A stretch of 64,000 nt of DNA, taken from NCBI GenBank assembly GCA_002162875.1, contig MABA01000020.1, positions 1-64,000 on the forward strand. The letters are read 5' to 3'. Positions 9,907 to 18,476 of this stretch are shown here, piece after piece (position 1 is the first letter of the stretch; each line of letters starts with the position of its first letter). The DNA comes from Rhodobacterales bacterium 52_120_T64. Lineage in GTDB: Bacteria; Pseudomonadota; Alphaproteobacteria; Rhodobacterales; Rhodobacteraceae. The position numbers were made by a program, and so were the translations under genes. The notes under the pieces are model-generated. The model worked only from the letters and a program-made list of their open reading frames with translations, was not told the origin of the DNA and searched no databases.

Positions 9907-10247
9907 GACACTAGCCTCTACCGGCATCTGTCGGCCTGCTCAAATTGCCACCTTAAGCCGCGCCCCACGACGGAGAAATTGCGCCCCATCCGACGCTGGG
10001 ATCAAGAAGGTGTGCTGGATGATATCGAACGCACGTTGAAAAAAAACCTGACGCCGTGCGGATCCGCAGATCAACGGTTGAACAGCCCTTTGGAACCTAA
10101 AAGGCTTGAATGAGATACACCCATTACCTGACCCGGACACGAGAATAGGTCGCCGCTGAGATGAGCCTCCATGTCCTATCCTATAAGTTCAAAAGGGTTC
10201 TAAACATCATTGGGGTTGCCCATTTAGTGGTCGTGTTGAAGGCATAG
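9907..10247 (+). mobile_element. IS1182-type transposase remnant
   Basis: On the plus strand a broken frame encodes the C-terminal part of an IS1182-family DDE transposase. It shows the zinc-ribbon-like YRHLSACSNCHLKPRPTTEK, then PIRRWDQEGVLDDIERTL, and after a frame change THYLTRT and AAEMSLHVLSYKFKRVLNI to a stop at 10245-10247. Stops at 10111 and about 10146 and at least one frame change separate the blocks, so it is dead. No terminal inverted repeats were recognised. It directly abuts the truncated serine recombinase, as if the insertion had interrupted that gene and the remainder was later deleted. Confidence 0.72.
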
Positions 10248-10850
10248 TTGGACAGGAAAACGTTAATCATTAGTCAAATCCGGTAATCAAAGCTCCGGCT
10301 CGATCAAACAGGACCCCATTTGCGACAAATCACGCACATGGAATGGAAAAACGCCATAGATGGAAATTGGTTAGGCTTCAACTGCTCGCTCCTGGATTCC
10401 CGAAGAAGCTAGCCCGAACGGCTCCGTTAGGAGTCGTGATCCACAGGATGAAAGCTATTAGTTCCCCAGTCGCCAATGGCAACTTCACTATTCATGATTT
10501 GGCGCTCCATTCAGAATGGGCTTGGCTACCTCAACCCATAATTTCGTAGGATTTGATAAAGTCCATGTCGATTCAACTCCGATCCCGGGACCCACTGGGA
10601 CAGTTGCGAAACCAGTTTTGACGACCTGTTCTTGAAAGTCCAAAACTGCCCTCCCCCGCGCGTAGTTTCAAAATCGCTTCTGGCACTTTTGTTTTTCGCA
10701 ATGCGCGTCATTGGAAAAACGTCCGGGTGCCATAGTCACGATGGACCAAAGGCCACTCATGCAGTAAATTCAAACTGGACAAGTTAATGGGGGCCTATCA
10801 AAGGCAATTGACACTGACAGATTTAGCTAGACACTGTGGGAGAGAATTCA
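10248..10850. other. non-coding decayed region
   Basis: About 600 bases without a supportable gene between the IS remnant and the hydroxyacid dehydrogenase. Short open frames (60-68 codons) are present on both strands, but none shows family features. The promoter of the downstream gene pair should lie near the right end. The region is probably residue of the same mobile element. Confidence 0.55.
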
Positions 10851-11813
10851 ATGAAAGTTGGTTTCATTGGGCTTGGAAACCTTGGCGCCAAGTTGGCTGG
10901 TAGCATACTGCGTCACGGCTACGATTTGACCGTCCGTGATTTGGATGAAAAGAATGCCCAACCTTTTCTCGATAACGGGGCTAAATGGGCGGATAACCCG
11001 CGCGAAATCGCCGAAACTTGCGATATAGTAATTACCTGCCTGCCAAGCCCAGCAGCTTGTTCAACTGTGATGGAATCTGGTGACGGGATAATTGCGGGTC
11101 TTTCAGCTGGTAAAATCTGGGCGGAAATGTCGACAGCAGGTGAATCCGAAGTAAAACGCATCGGTAGACTAGTTCGAGCTACAGGAGCAGAACCGATTGA
11201 CTGCCCGGTTTCGAGCGGATGCCATCGTGCCGCAACGGGTAACATAGCAATCCTTGCGGGATGTTCGCGTGATACATTTGAGCGAGCCTTTCCCATTCTA
11301 AAATCTATGGGGCGACGGATTTTACATACTGGCGAACTTGGTACTGCTTCAACATTGAAAGTCATGACCAACTACCTGGCAACCGCCAATCTAATAACAT
11401 TGTGCGAAGCCTTAGTGACATCCAAAGCGGCTGGAATGGATTTGAATACTACGTATGAAGCGATCAAAATTTCTTCTGGGAATTCATTTGTGCACGAGAC
11501 CGAAAGTCAGGTCATTTTAAATGGTTCGCGCAACATCAATTTCACGATGGATCTTGTTATCAAAGATATTGGATTGTTTCAGGAAATGGCTGACCGCAAC
11601 AATGTGCCACTGGATATTTCCCCCCGACTAATTGAGGTATTCCTTGATGGTCAAGAAAAATATGGATCGCGGGAATGGTCGCCAAACATTATTCGACGCC
11701 TTGAAGATGCAACTGGATTGTCCATTCTCGCCGACGGATTTCCGTCAGAAATGACAGACTATGAACCCGAAGAACCAGGGTATGAAGTAATACCGACTGG
11801 AAAGCCTGCATAA
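10851..11813 (+). CDS. NAD(P)-dependent beta-hydroxyacid dehydrogenase
   Basis: A 320-residue enzyme of the 3-hydroxyisobutyrate/6-phosphogluconate dehydrogenase family, which oxidises beta-hydroxyacids such as 3-hydroxyisobutyrate, tartronate semialdehyde or sugar acids. The Rossmann motif GFIGLGNLGAKLAG is at residues 4-17, the substrate-binding DCPVSSG near residue 118, and the catalytic Lys in TLKVMTNYL near residue 170. The ATG at 10851 has GGGAGAG upstream, so it is chosen over an in-frame GTG at 10836. It lies 14 bases before an enolase-superfamily gene and is surely co-transcribed with it, which suggests a sugar-acid substrate. The true substrate is not deducible. Confidence 0.85.
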   Translation: MKVGFIGLGNLGAKLAGSILRHGYDLTVRDLDEKNAQPFLDNGAKWADNPREIAETCDIVITCLPSPAACSTVMESGDGIIAGLSAGKIWAEMSTAGESEVKRIGRLVRATGAEPIDCPVSSGCHRAATGNIAILAGCSRDTFERAFPILKSMGRRILHTGELGTASTLKVMTNYLATANLITLCEALVTSKAAGMDLNTTYEAIKISSGNSFVHETESQVILNGSRNINFTMDLVIKDIGLFQEMADRNNVPLDISPRLIEVFLDGQEKYGSREWSPNIIRRLEDATGLSILADGFPSEMTDYEPEEPGYEVIPTGKPA

Positions 11814-11827
11814 AAAGGTGCGCCGAG

Positions 11828-13033
11828 ATGAAATTGGATAGTATCAAAACATTTGTCGTGGGCAATCCGCCACCACGATTTGGCGGTAGATATTTTATTT
11901 TTGTCAAAATTCGTACCGCTTGCGGGATTGAGGGCATCGGAGAGATCTACAACGCGACTTTCGCGCCCGATCTTTGCACGCTCATGGCGAAAGATGTTTT
12001 TGAACGCCATTTCGCCGGATCAGACCCGCACAATATCGAAACTCTTTGGCGTCGTACCTATTGTGCAGGTTTTACCCAGCGTCCTGATGTGACGGTGATG
12101 GGCGTACTTAGTGGGTTGGAAATGGCTTGCTGGGATATTATCGGAAAGGCTGCCGATAGACCTGTTTATGACCTGCTCGGCGGAAAAGTTAACGAGCGCT
12201 TGCGGAGTTACACCTACATTTACCCAAGTGATGGCGATGTTTATCCCGATCCAGATACCGAAAATGTCTACAACAATGCCGATATGGCGGCGGAGGAGGC
12301 GTTGCGTCTGGTTAACCAAGGCTTTACCGCATTAAAATTCGATCCAGCCGGACCCTTTACAGTATTTGACGGGCACCAACCGGGTTTGAACGATCTCGAC
12401 CTGTCCGAACTGTTTTGCAAGCGGATCCGCGAAGCGGTTGGCGATCGTGCCGATCTGCTGTTCGGGACTCACGGCCAGTTCACTGTCTCTGGTGCGAAAC
12501 GGCTGGCCCGTCGCATTGAGGCATATGACCCACTTTGGCTCGAAGAACCCACCCCCCCGGAAATGCCCGAACAGATGGCCGAAGTTGCGCGTTCGACAAC
12601 GGTTCCGATCGCGGCTGGTGAAAGGCTCTGCACGAAATATGAATTTTCCCGTGTACTGCAAACTGGTGCAGCGTCGATCCTACAGATGAATTTAGGTCGT
12701 GTTGGCGGCATTTTGGAAGCCAAGAAAATCGCAAGCATGGCAGAGACTTATTATGCTCAGATCGCACCGCATCTGTATTGCGGCCCCATAGTTGCGGCGG
12801 CAAATATTCAGATCGGAACGTGTAGCCCCAACTTCCTGATACTGGAAAGCATCAAGACTTTTGGGGGGATTTATTCTGACCTTCTGAACAAGCCAATTAC
12901 GTGGGAGGACGGATATGTTACCCCCCCCACTGCACCTGGGCTTGGCTTTGAATTTAACGAAGAAGTAGCGGAAGCACACCCTTACACTGGTGATGCGCTA
13001 CATCTGGAAATGTCTCAAGTTCCGTACACCTAG
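11828..13033 (+). CDS. enolase-superfamily (mandelate racemase/galactonate dehydratase-like) enzyme
   Basis: A 401-residue two-domain enzyme: an N-terminal capping domain (about 1-130) and a C-terminal beta-barrel. Recognisable barrel motifs are FTALKFDPAGP near residue 168 (catalytic Lys strand), WLEEPTPPE near 237 and AAGERLCTKYEF near 263 (Glu metal ligands), LGRVGGILEAKKIASMAE near 289 and APHLYCGP near 315 (catalytic His). The strand that normally provides the first metal ligand as Asp reads FGTHGQF, with a conserved His but no Asp. The closest relatives I recall are RspA/mannonate-galactonate dehydratase-like proteins. It probably dehydrates an acid sugar made or used by the adjacent dehydrogenase. 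Confidence 0.82.
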   Translation: MKLDSIKTFVVGNPPPRFGGRYFIFVKIRTACGIEGIGEIYNATFAPDLCTLMAKDVFERHFAGSDPHNIETLWRRTYCAGFTQRPDVTVMGVLSGLEMACWDIIGKAADRPVYDLLGGKVNERLRSYTYIYPSDGDVYPDPDTENVYNNADMAAEEALRLVNQGFTALKFDPAGPFTVFDGHQPGLNDLDLSELFCKRIREAVGDRADLLFGTHGQFTVSGAKRLARRIEAYDPLWLEEPTPPEMPEQMAEVARSTTVPIAAGERLCTKYEFSRVLQTGAASILQMNLGRVGGILEAKKIASMAETYYAQIAPHLYCGPIVAAANIQIGTCSPNFLILESIKTFGGIYSDLLNKPITWEDGYVTPPTAPGLGFEFNEEVAEAHPYTGDALHLEMSQVPYT

Positions 13034-13048
13034 ACTTTCTTCTAGGTG
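13027..13048 (+). terminator. probable terminator hairpin
   Basis: CACCTAGA and TCTAGGTG form an 8-bp perfect stem around a 6-base loop. The TAG stop codon of the enolase-superfamily gene lies in the left arm. The tail ACTTTGG is only weakly T-rich, so termination strength is uncertain. It sits between convergent genes. Confidence 0.5.
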
Positions 13049-13153
13049 ACTTTGGTGGTCAAATATAGCCGCGCAGACCGCCTAGATGGCTTCCAAAAAG
13101 GACGCAATCGAGGCGGGTCCAAAACAACGGGTGTGATCTTTCGATCGAAAGCA

Positions 13154-14641
13154 CTATTCCATGCTAAGCGTGATGCTCTTTACCTTGGTATACGCATCAA
13201 GTCCTTCCCACCCTTTTTCACGGCCATAGCCCGATTTTCCATTTCCACCAAACGGCAATTCTATGCCGCCCGCCCAGTAGTCATTGATCGTGACTTGCCC
13301 ACAATCAAGCGCGGAAGCCATGCGCATTGCACGCCCAACATCGCGCGTGTAGACCCCAGCAACCAACCCGAACTCGGTACCGTTGGCCAGTCGAACAGCT
13401 TCTTCTTCAGTCTCAAAGACCTGCACAGACAGGACCGGACCAAATATTTCTTGCAGAACTGCAGGATCATCAGGCTGCAAGTCTCCAATAACCGTAGGTT
13501 CAAAGAACCACCCTTTACCAGTTGTTGGGTCGGTTGTAATTTCACCGCCCGCCAAGATCGAACAACCGCGGGCTTTGGCGGCTTCAACATGGGATTGGAC
13601 TCGCTTTAAGTGCAGCTCGGAATTGATCGCGCCCATATCAGGATTTCGCAGACCGTGTCCGAACTGAATATCATTGGTTTTTTCTAGCAGCCCCGCAATC
13701 ACCTCGTCGCGGATGCTTCGTTGTACCAACAACCGGGAGCCCGCAGAACAAATTTGACCGGAATTAGAGAAAATCGCCCAAAGCGCGCCCTCTATTGCAG
13801 CACCAATATCGGAGTCGTCAAAGACAATAACCGGAGATTTCCCTCCCAGTTCCAACGTTAAACGTGTCACATTCGGCGCAGCGGCCTGTGCAACGCCAAT
13901 ACCTGTTCCAACCGACCCGGTAAAGGTCAGCTGTTTGATACGAGGGTCAGTAACCATGGCCGCCCCAGCATCTTGTCCCAGTCCGGTAACTACGTTGACA
14001 ACGCCATCGGGCACACCAGCTTCAGACAGCAACGCAGCCATAACCAGCGCCGTATAAGGGGTAGTCTCTGCCGGTTTAGCAACAACAGAACACCCGGCCG
14101 CCAACGCTGGTGCAACGCCGCGCGCAAAGGTCGATGTTGGGTAATTCCAAGGAATAATATGGCCTGTAACCCCGACTGGTTCGCGTACGGTGAAAGCCGT
14201 GTGCGTTGATCCCAAATTGACGGATCGGCCATCCAATTTGTCGGCAGCACCCGCATAATATTCAAAAAGTCGTGCAGAGTTCGCCACGTCTCCTTCGGCT
14301 TCGGCAAGTGTCTTACCTGAATCCAGACTTTCCAAAAATGCGAGTTGGTCAGTATTTGCCCGCAAAACGCGCGCCACCTCGTTCAGAACGCGACACCGCT
14401 CTGATGGTTTAACGCCACGCCAATGGGCAGCTCCCTCCTCGGCGGCGCTGATCGCCACGCCCATATCGGACGCATTTCCTAGCGCGAATTCGCCAAATGG
14501 TTCGGCCAGCGCAGGATCAAACGATTGCATTTTCTTGCCGGATTCTCCGTCAGTCCAAGTTCCATTGATGAAATGGCCGACAGGAAGGTTTCCAGCGGAT
14601 CCCGTTTCCAGATACGTTGCCGCAAATTTGTTATTAGTCAT
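13154..14641 (-). CDS. NAD(P)-dependent aldehyde dehydrogenase
   Basis: A 495-residue cytosolic aldehyde dehydrogenase of the betaine-aldehyde/succinate-semialdehyde type. The active-site Glu is in LELGGKSP near residue 254, the nucleophilic Cys in SNSGQICSAGSR near residue 290, and the cofactor loop is FTGSVGTG near residue 230. The C-terminal EIFGPVLSV motif is present. The gene starts inside the stop of the upstream enolase-superfamily gene (ATGA). The two plus a GMC oxidoreductase form a three-gene operon, which suggests stepwise oxidation of an alcohol (GMC) and aldehyde (this enzyme) to an acid. The substrate is not known. Confidence 0.9.
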   Translation of the reverse strand: MTNNKFAATYLETGSAGNLPVGHFINGTWTDGESGKKMQSFDPALAEPFGEFALGNASDMGVAISAAEEGAAHWRGVKPSERCRVLNEVARVLRANTDQLAFLESLDSGKTLAEAEGDVANSARLFEYYAGAADKLDGRSVNLGSTHTAFTVREPVGVTGHIIPWNYPTSTFARGVAPALAAGCSVVAKPAETTPYTALVMAALLSEAGVPDGVVNVVTGLGQDAGAAMVTDPRIKQLTFTGSVGTGIGVAQAAAPNVTRLTLELGGKSPVIVFDDSDIGAAIEGALWAIFSNSGQICSAGSRLLVQRSIRDEVIAGLLEKTNDIQFGHGLRNPDMGAINSELHLKRVQSHVEAAKARGCSILAGGEITTDPTTGKGWFFEPTVIGDLQPDDPAVLQEIFGPVLSVQVFETEEEAVRLANGTEFGLVAGVYTRDVGRAMRMASALDCGQVTINDYWAGGIELPFGGNGKSGYGREKGWEGLDAYTKVKSITLSME

Positions 14642-15744
14642 GTTTCCAACTCACTAACTTGATACGTCGAACGACTTAGCCATTCAGGATTTATTTCCAC
14701 GCCCCAGCCTGGCGCGTCGGTGACGGTTGCTTTGCCATTAGTGATTTCATACGGATTGTTAAGGAACAAATTCTGTTGCCAAGGATAGTAGAAGGCATCC
14801 TCAATAGAAAATTCGAGATATTTTCCAGCGTTCGGAATAGCGCGTAACAAGTGCATGGTGAACAGCGTAACCATCGACAGGTTCGCGCAATGCGGTGTGC
14901 ATGGTAGGTTCGCCTTAGCGCCCATATCCGCCACCTGCATAGTACGGTGAATGCCGCCCAGATAGAGAACATCAGGTTGAATGATATCAACCGCCCGCAT
15001 ATCGATCATCCGACGCCAATGCTGAAAATCACAATCTTGCTCACCCCCAGTAACATCAAGCGACAATGCGTCCGTAACTTGTCTGGTTTCCTCCATTAAC
15101 CAGTATGGACAAGGCTCCTCAAAATGCTCGACCCCATTGTCCTGAAGCATTTTGCCAACCTCGATTGCACGGGCAGCAGAAAATCCGGAATTGCCGTCGA
15201 CCAGTAACGAAACATCATCGCCAAGGGATTTGCGTACAGTTGGAACGATTTCTTCAGTTCGCCCTGGCCATTCGTCGACATCGTGACCACACTCGGCACC
15301 GACCCGAAACTTGAAGGCATCAAACCCATGTTTGTCACGTAGCGCGGAAAACCTATCAGCTTCTTCCTGTGCTGTAATATCGCGGCGCATTGATGAAGCG
15401 TAGGCGCGCAACGGTCCTGCTGAACCGCCCAAAAGCTCGGCAACGGGCTTTCCAGCTTGCTTGCCACGCCAATCCCATATCGCTGTATCCAGCCCTGCTA
15501 TTGCGCGACGTAAATATGAACCCGGGAACTTGTGTTCACGCTCGGGTATTTCAACAGTTAACGCTTCTAAATCGGTCATTTCACGCCCCAACGCCCACGG
15601 GGCTATCTGGCGGTGTAAAACCTGCGAGGTGATATCAGAGTTATAGGTCGAAACCTGCCCCCAGCCAGTGCTGCCATCCTCTGCGGTGACACGTATAAAG
15701 CCTACAAATTCATTAGCGAAGCTTTCAAGTTTCGTGATTTTCAT
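14638..15744 (-). CDS. enolase-superfamily (mandelate racemase-like) enzyme
   Basis: A 368-residue enzyme of the mandelate racemase group. Visible elements are FDAFKFRVGAECGHD near residue 143 (Lys/Arg catalytic strand), LLVDGNSGFSA near 185 (Asp metal ligand), HFEEPCPYW near 212 (Glu ligand), TGGEQDCDF near 238 (third ligand), DIIQPDVLYLGG near 258 and CTPHCANLS near 290 (catalytic His). All three metal ligands are therefore intact, in contrast to the paralogue at 11828. Dehydration or epimerisation of a sugar acid is the likely reaction. The gene has 4-base overlaps with both operon neighbours, the GMC oxidoreductase upstream and the aldehyde dehydrogenase downstream. Confidence 0.85.
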   Translation of the reverse strand: MKITKLESFANEFVGFIRVTAEDGSTGWGQVSTYNSDITSQVLHRQIAPWALGREMTDLEALTVEIPEREHKFPGSYLRRAIAGLDTAIWDWRGKQAGKPVAELLGGSAGPLRAYASSMRRDITAQEEADRFSALRDKHGFDAFKFRVGAECGHDVDEWPGRTEEIVPTVRKSLGDDVSLLVDGNSGFSAARAIEVGKMLQDNGVEHFEEPCPYWLMEETRQVTDALSLDVTGGEQDCDFQHWRRMIDMRAVDIIQPDVLYLGGIHRTMQVADMGAKANLPCTPHCANLSMVTLFTMHLLRAIPNAGKYLEFSIEDAFYYPWQQNLFLNNPYEITNGKATVTDAPGWGVEINPEWLSRSTYQVSELET

Positions 15745-17351
15745 GGTTGTTCCTTCATTTTCAAAATGAGTTCCGCACCCCGATGCGCCAGCATCATGGT
15801 TGGTGCGTTTGTGTTGCCGGATGTGATATTTGGAAAGGCCGAGGCATCGATAACCCTCAACCCTCGAACGCCAAAAACACTAAGATTGGTATCCAACACC
15901 GCAGTTTGGGCGTCTGCGCCCATCCGACAGGTTGATGTAGGGTGAAACACAGTGCCACAACGCGCTCTAAAGTCTGTAAGAATTGTATCAGCGTCCATTC
16001 TCATCAAATCTGGATTAATTGGAGACTTCACTAGTTTCTTCAACGCAGCAGATTGCATAATGCGCTGACAGAACTGACCCGCCGCAATGACGTCCATTTG
16101 GTCTTGTTCGGTTGCTAGGGAATTCGGCTGGATCAGAGGTACCGCCGTAACGTCGGGACTCTGAATATCAATGCGCCCCCTACTTGTCGGACGGGACGGT
16201 TGCGGGCTGATGATGAAGCCGGGAAATGGATCTGGATGAACAGTCGTGCGCTTTCCCACTTTTTGCATTTTGTAAGAAACCGGATTGAAATATAATTGAA
16301 CATTCGGACGTGGCTGATCAGGCGAACTGCGAAAAAAGCCGCCACATTGATTTATACTGAGCGAGAGTGGCCCCTTACCTGTCAGCGCATACTGCAAAGC
16401 AACGCGAACTTTTCCGTACCAAGGACGCAATACATTATTCAGTGTAGGTTCGGTCGCCTGAAAGTAATAGTTAATGCCAAGATGATCCTGAAGATTACCG
16501 CCAACATTCGGGTTGTCGACAAGAACCGAAACACCATAACGCTGCAACACTTTCCCCGGGCCGATGCCAGACAGTTGTAACAACTGTGGTGATGCGACCG
16601 AACCTGCAGCCAAGATAACTTCAGCTCGAGCGTGAATAATCTTGCCACTCGCAGTCTCGACGCCAACCGCGCGACCATCTGTGATGATCACTCGTCGAAC
16701 CGGAGTATTTATCCGCAGTTCCAGATTTTTTCGCTGCAACGCAGGCTTTAGAAATCCATCAGCCGACGAACATCGCCGCCCTTCTTTGGTGTTTATTCGG
16801 TAGACCGCCGCGCCTTCCGGTTCCGGTCCATTACAATTTTCCGAAATAGGTAACCCCAATTCCTCCATTGCGTCGAAATAGTGTCGGTTGACTTGATGAA
16901 TTTGTTTTGAAGTATCCTGCAGATGGATAGGACCGTTGCCAACTTTTTCGCCCGCAGCGGAAACATTTGTTTCAATTTTATCGTAGTGACGCTTAACTTC
17001 ATCCCAATTCCAACCCGTTGCACCTGCCGTATGCCAATCTTCGAAATCCGTTTGCAAACCGCGACAATAAACCATTGCGTTGATCGAACCTGATCCGCCA
17101 ACCAATTTACCACGCGGCCAAAAATCTTCGCGACCGTTTAGCGTTTCCTGGGCAGCGGCGGAGAAGTTCCAATTCCTAGTGGGATCATTAAACAGCCTGC
17201 CATACCCCAAAGGAAGCGAAACCCATGGGGATTTATTGCTTCCACCAGCTTCTAGCAGCAAAACCGAATGCTTGGCGCCCCTGCTCAGCTTTTCTGCCAA
17301 GACACAACCCGCAGATCCTGCTCCAACAATAATATAGTCAAAACTGCTCAT
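15741..17351 (-). CDS. GMC-family FAD-dependent oxidoreductase
   Basis: A 536-residue flavoenzyme of the glucose-methanol-choline family that oxidises primary alcohols or polyols. The FAD dinucleotide motif YIIVGAGSAGCVLAEKLS is at the N-terminus, the GMC signature GKLVGGSGSINAM near residue 82, and the second signature with GSVASPQLLQLSGIG near residue 254. The catalytic His is in TVFHPTSTCRMG near residue 470, with the partner Asn in SGNTNAPT near residue 511. The ATG at 17351 follows GGGGGA; an in-frame TTG lies 12 bases upstream. It is the first gene of the operon and is divergent from a LysR gene, which probably controls it. The family resembles choline dehydrogenase, but the substrate is open. 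Confidence 0.87.
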   Translation of the reverse strand: MSSFDYIIVGAGSAGCVLAEKLSRGAKHSVLLLEAGGSNKSPWVSLPLGYGRLFNDPTRNWNFSAAAQETLNGREDFWPRGKLVGGSGSINAMVYCRGLQTDFEDWHTAGATGWNWDEVKRHYDKIETNVSAAGEKVGNGPIHLQDTSKQIHQVNRHYFDAMEELGLPISENCNGPEPEGAAVYRINTKEGRRCSSADGFLKPALQRKNLELRINTPVRRVIITDGRAVGVETASGKIIHARAEVILAAGSVASPQLLQLSGIGPGKVLQRYGVSVLVDNPNVGGNLQDHLGINYYFQATEPTLNNVLRPWYGKVRVALQYALTGKGPLSLSINQCGGFFRSSPDQPRPNVQLYFNPVSYKMQKVGKRTTVHPDPFPGFIISPQPSRPTSRGRIDIQSPDVTAVPLIQPNSLATEQDQMDVIAAGQFCQRIMQSAALKKLVKSPINPDLMRMDADTILTDFRARCGTVFHPTSTCRMGADAQTAVLDTNLSVFGVRGLRVIDASAFPNITSGNTNAPTMMLAHRGAELILKMKEQP

Positions 17352-17408
17352 AGAATCCCCCAAATATTTCTTTTGGTATCTCCGATGATTAACAAATCAC
17401 AAAACTAA

Positions 17409-17439
17409 AAATTATTTGGTGTTGCCTCGAAATTATTTG
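17409..17439. promoter_or_regulatory. direct repeat, candidate LysR-type operator
   Basis: The 10-mer AAATTATTTG occurs at 17409-17418 and again, identical, at 17430-17439, a 21-base period equal to two helical turns. It lies in the 103-base gap between the divergent GMC oxidoreductase and LysR genes. The second copy ends 15 bases before the LysR start, a position expected for autorepression and co-regulation of the divergent operon. Confidence 0.45.
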
Positions 17440-17454
17440 TAGTAAACCACTTGC

Positions 17455-18342
17455 ATGACTTATCAAATGCCACCACTGGTCTGGTTACGCGCCTTTGAGG
17501 CTTCTGCCCGATTAGGAAATTTCACCAACGCCTCTCGCGAGCTGCTGTTAACACCCGCTGCCGTCAGCTATCAGGTGCGAGCGTTGGAACAACACCTCGG
17601 GTATCCGTTGTTTGAGAGGGCACACAGATCATTAGCGCTAACACGTCTTGGTCATACGTTCTTACCGTCTGTAAGCAAGGCCTTCACCGACCTGTCGATT
17701 TCCACGATGAGCGTTTTTGGAACACGTGACCGACGCCCGGTACGTTTTCGCTGCGCAACCAGCTTTGGGCATTTTATCATGATCCCTCGTTGGAAAGCTT
17801 TCAGAGACCTCCATCCGGACATCGATCTACAAATGATAACCGCTTCTTGGTCCGAGGAGTTGAACGCAGAAACACACGGTCTGGATCTACGATTCGGTGA
17901 TGGCCGATGGCAAGATGGAACTGTCGAGCTTTTGTTTAACGAACCTATAATCCCCGTCTGTCATCCGGAAATGGCGCTTCACAATGACGATGATCCGTTA
18001 GAACAAATTGCCAACGCACCACGGTTGGATATTATGGGCGTGATTGATACATGGGAACACTTTCTTAACCAGCATAACATCGTGTGCGGACCTCGCGACT
18101 TGGGCCTGCAAGTTGATCAATCTGTATCCGCGTTGGAATTGGCCGCTCAAGGGTTAGGACATTGTCTGGTTCTAAAAAGCTTTGCCCAATCCTATTTGGA
18201 TGGCGGGCAATTGGTTCAATCCTGCTCAACTTCAATGAAAAGCCAAAACAGCTATTATATTGTCTATTCCGGACCAAGGAATAACCTACCCGTGGAATCA
18301 CAGATGTTTTGTGATTGGTTAATCGACGAATTGGGTCAGTAG
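17455..18342 (+). CDS. LysR-family (GcvA-like) transcriptional regulator
   Basis: A 295-residue regulator. The N-terminal helix-turn-helix (residues 5-63, with LRAFEASARLGNFTNASRELLLTPAAVSYQ split over the recognition helix) is followed by a two-lobed effector domain from about residue 90. The first residues PPLVWLRAFEA are typical of the GcvA subgroup. It is divergent from the GMC oxidoreductase operon with a short shared promoter region that holds a 21-base-period direct repeat, so control of that operon in response to its substrate is the simplest reading. No linked glycine-cleavage genes are present, so GcvA function itself is not implied. Confidence 0.88.
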   Translation: MTYQMPPLVWLRAFEASARLGNFTNASRELLLTPAAVSYQVRALEQHLGYPLFERAHRSLALTRLGHTFLPSVSKAFTDLSISTMSVFGTRDRRPVRFRCATSFGHFIMIPRWKAFRDLHPDIDLQMITASWSEELNAETHGLDLRFGDGRWQDGTVELLFNEPIIPVCHPEMALHNDDDPLEQIANAPRLDIMGVIDTWEHFLNQHNIVCGPRDLGLQVDQSVSALELAAQGLGHCLVLKSFAQSYLDGGQLVQSCSTSMKSQNSYYIVYSGPRNNLPVESQMFCDWLIDELGQ

Positions 18343-18476
18343 TTCAGAAGTCAGGTCATGTTGTTTTAATTGCCTACAACACTTTCAATAATGCATTTTC
18401 ATAATCGTAGAATTTTCTTACCTCCAACATTGACTTGCCGACACGCTTCATGCATCGGAGCGTAAGAAGAATACGG

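Noticed and set aside
10526-10711. 61-codon minus-strand frame in the decayed region, with sequence resembling the spurious peptides often seen near tRNA genes
   Set aside because: No foldable cloverleaf was found around it and no protein family features are present.
13046-13609. 187-codon plus-strand frame overlapping the end of the aldehyde dehydrogenase gene
   Set aside because: Mostly antisense to the aldehyde dehydrogenase, whose frame is intact to its stop at 13154.
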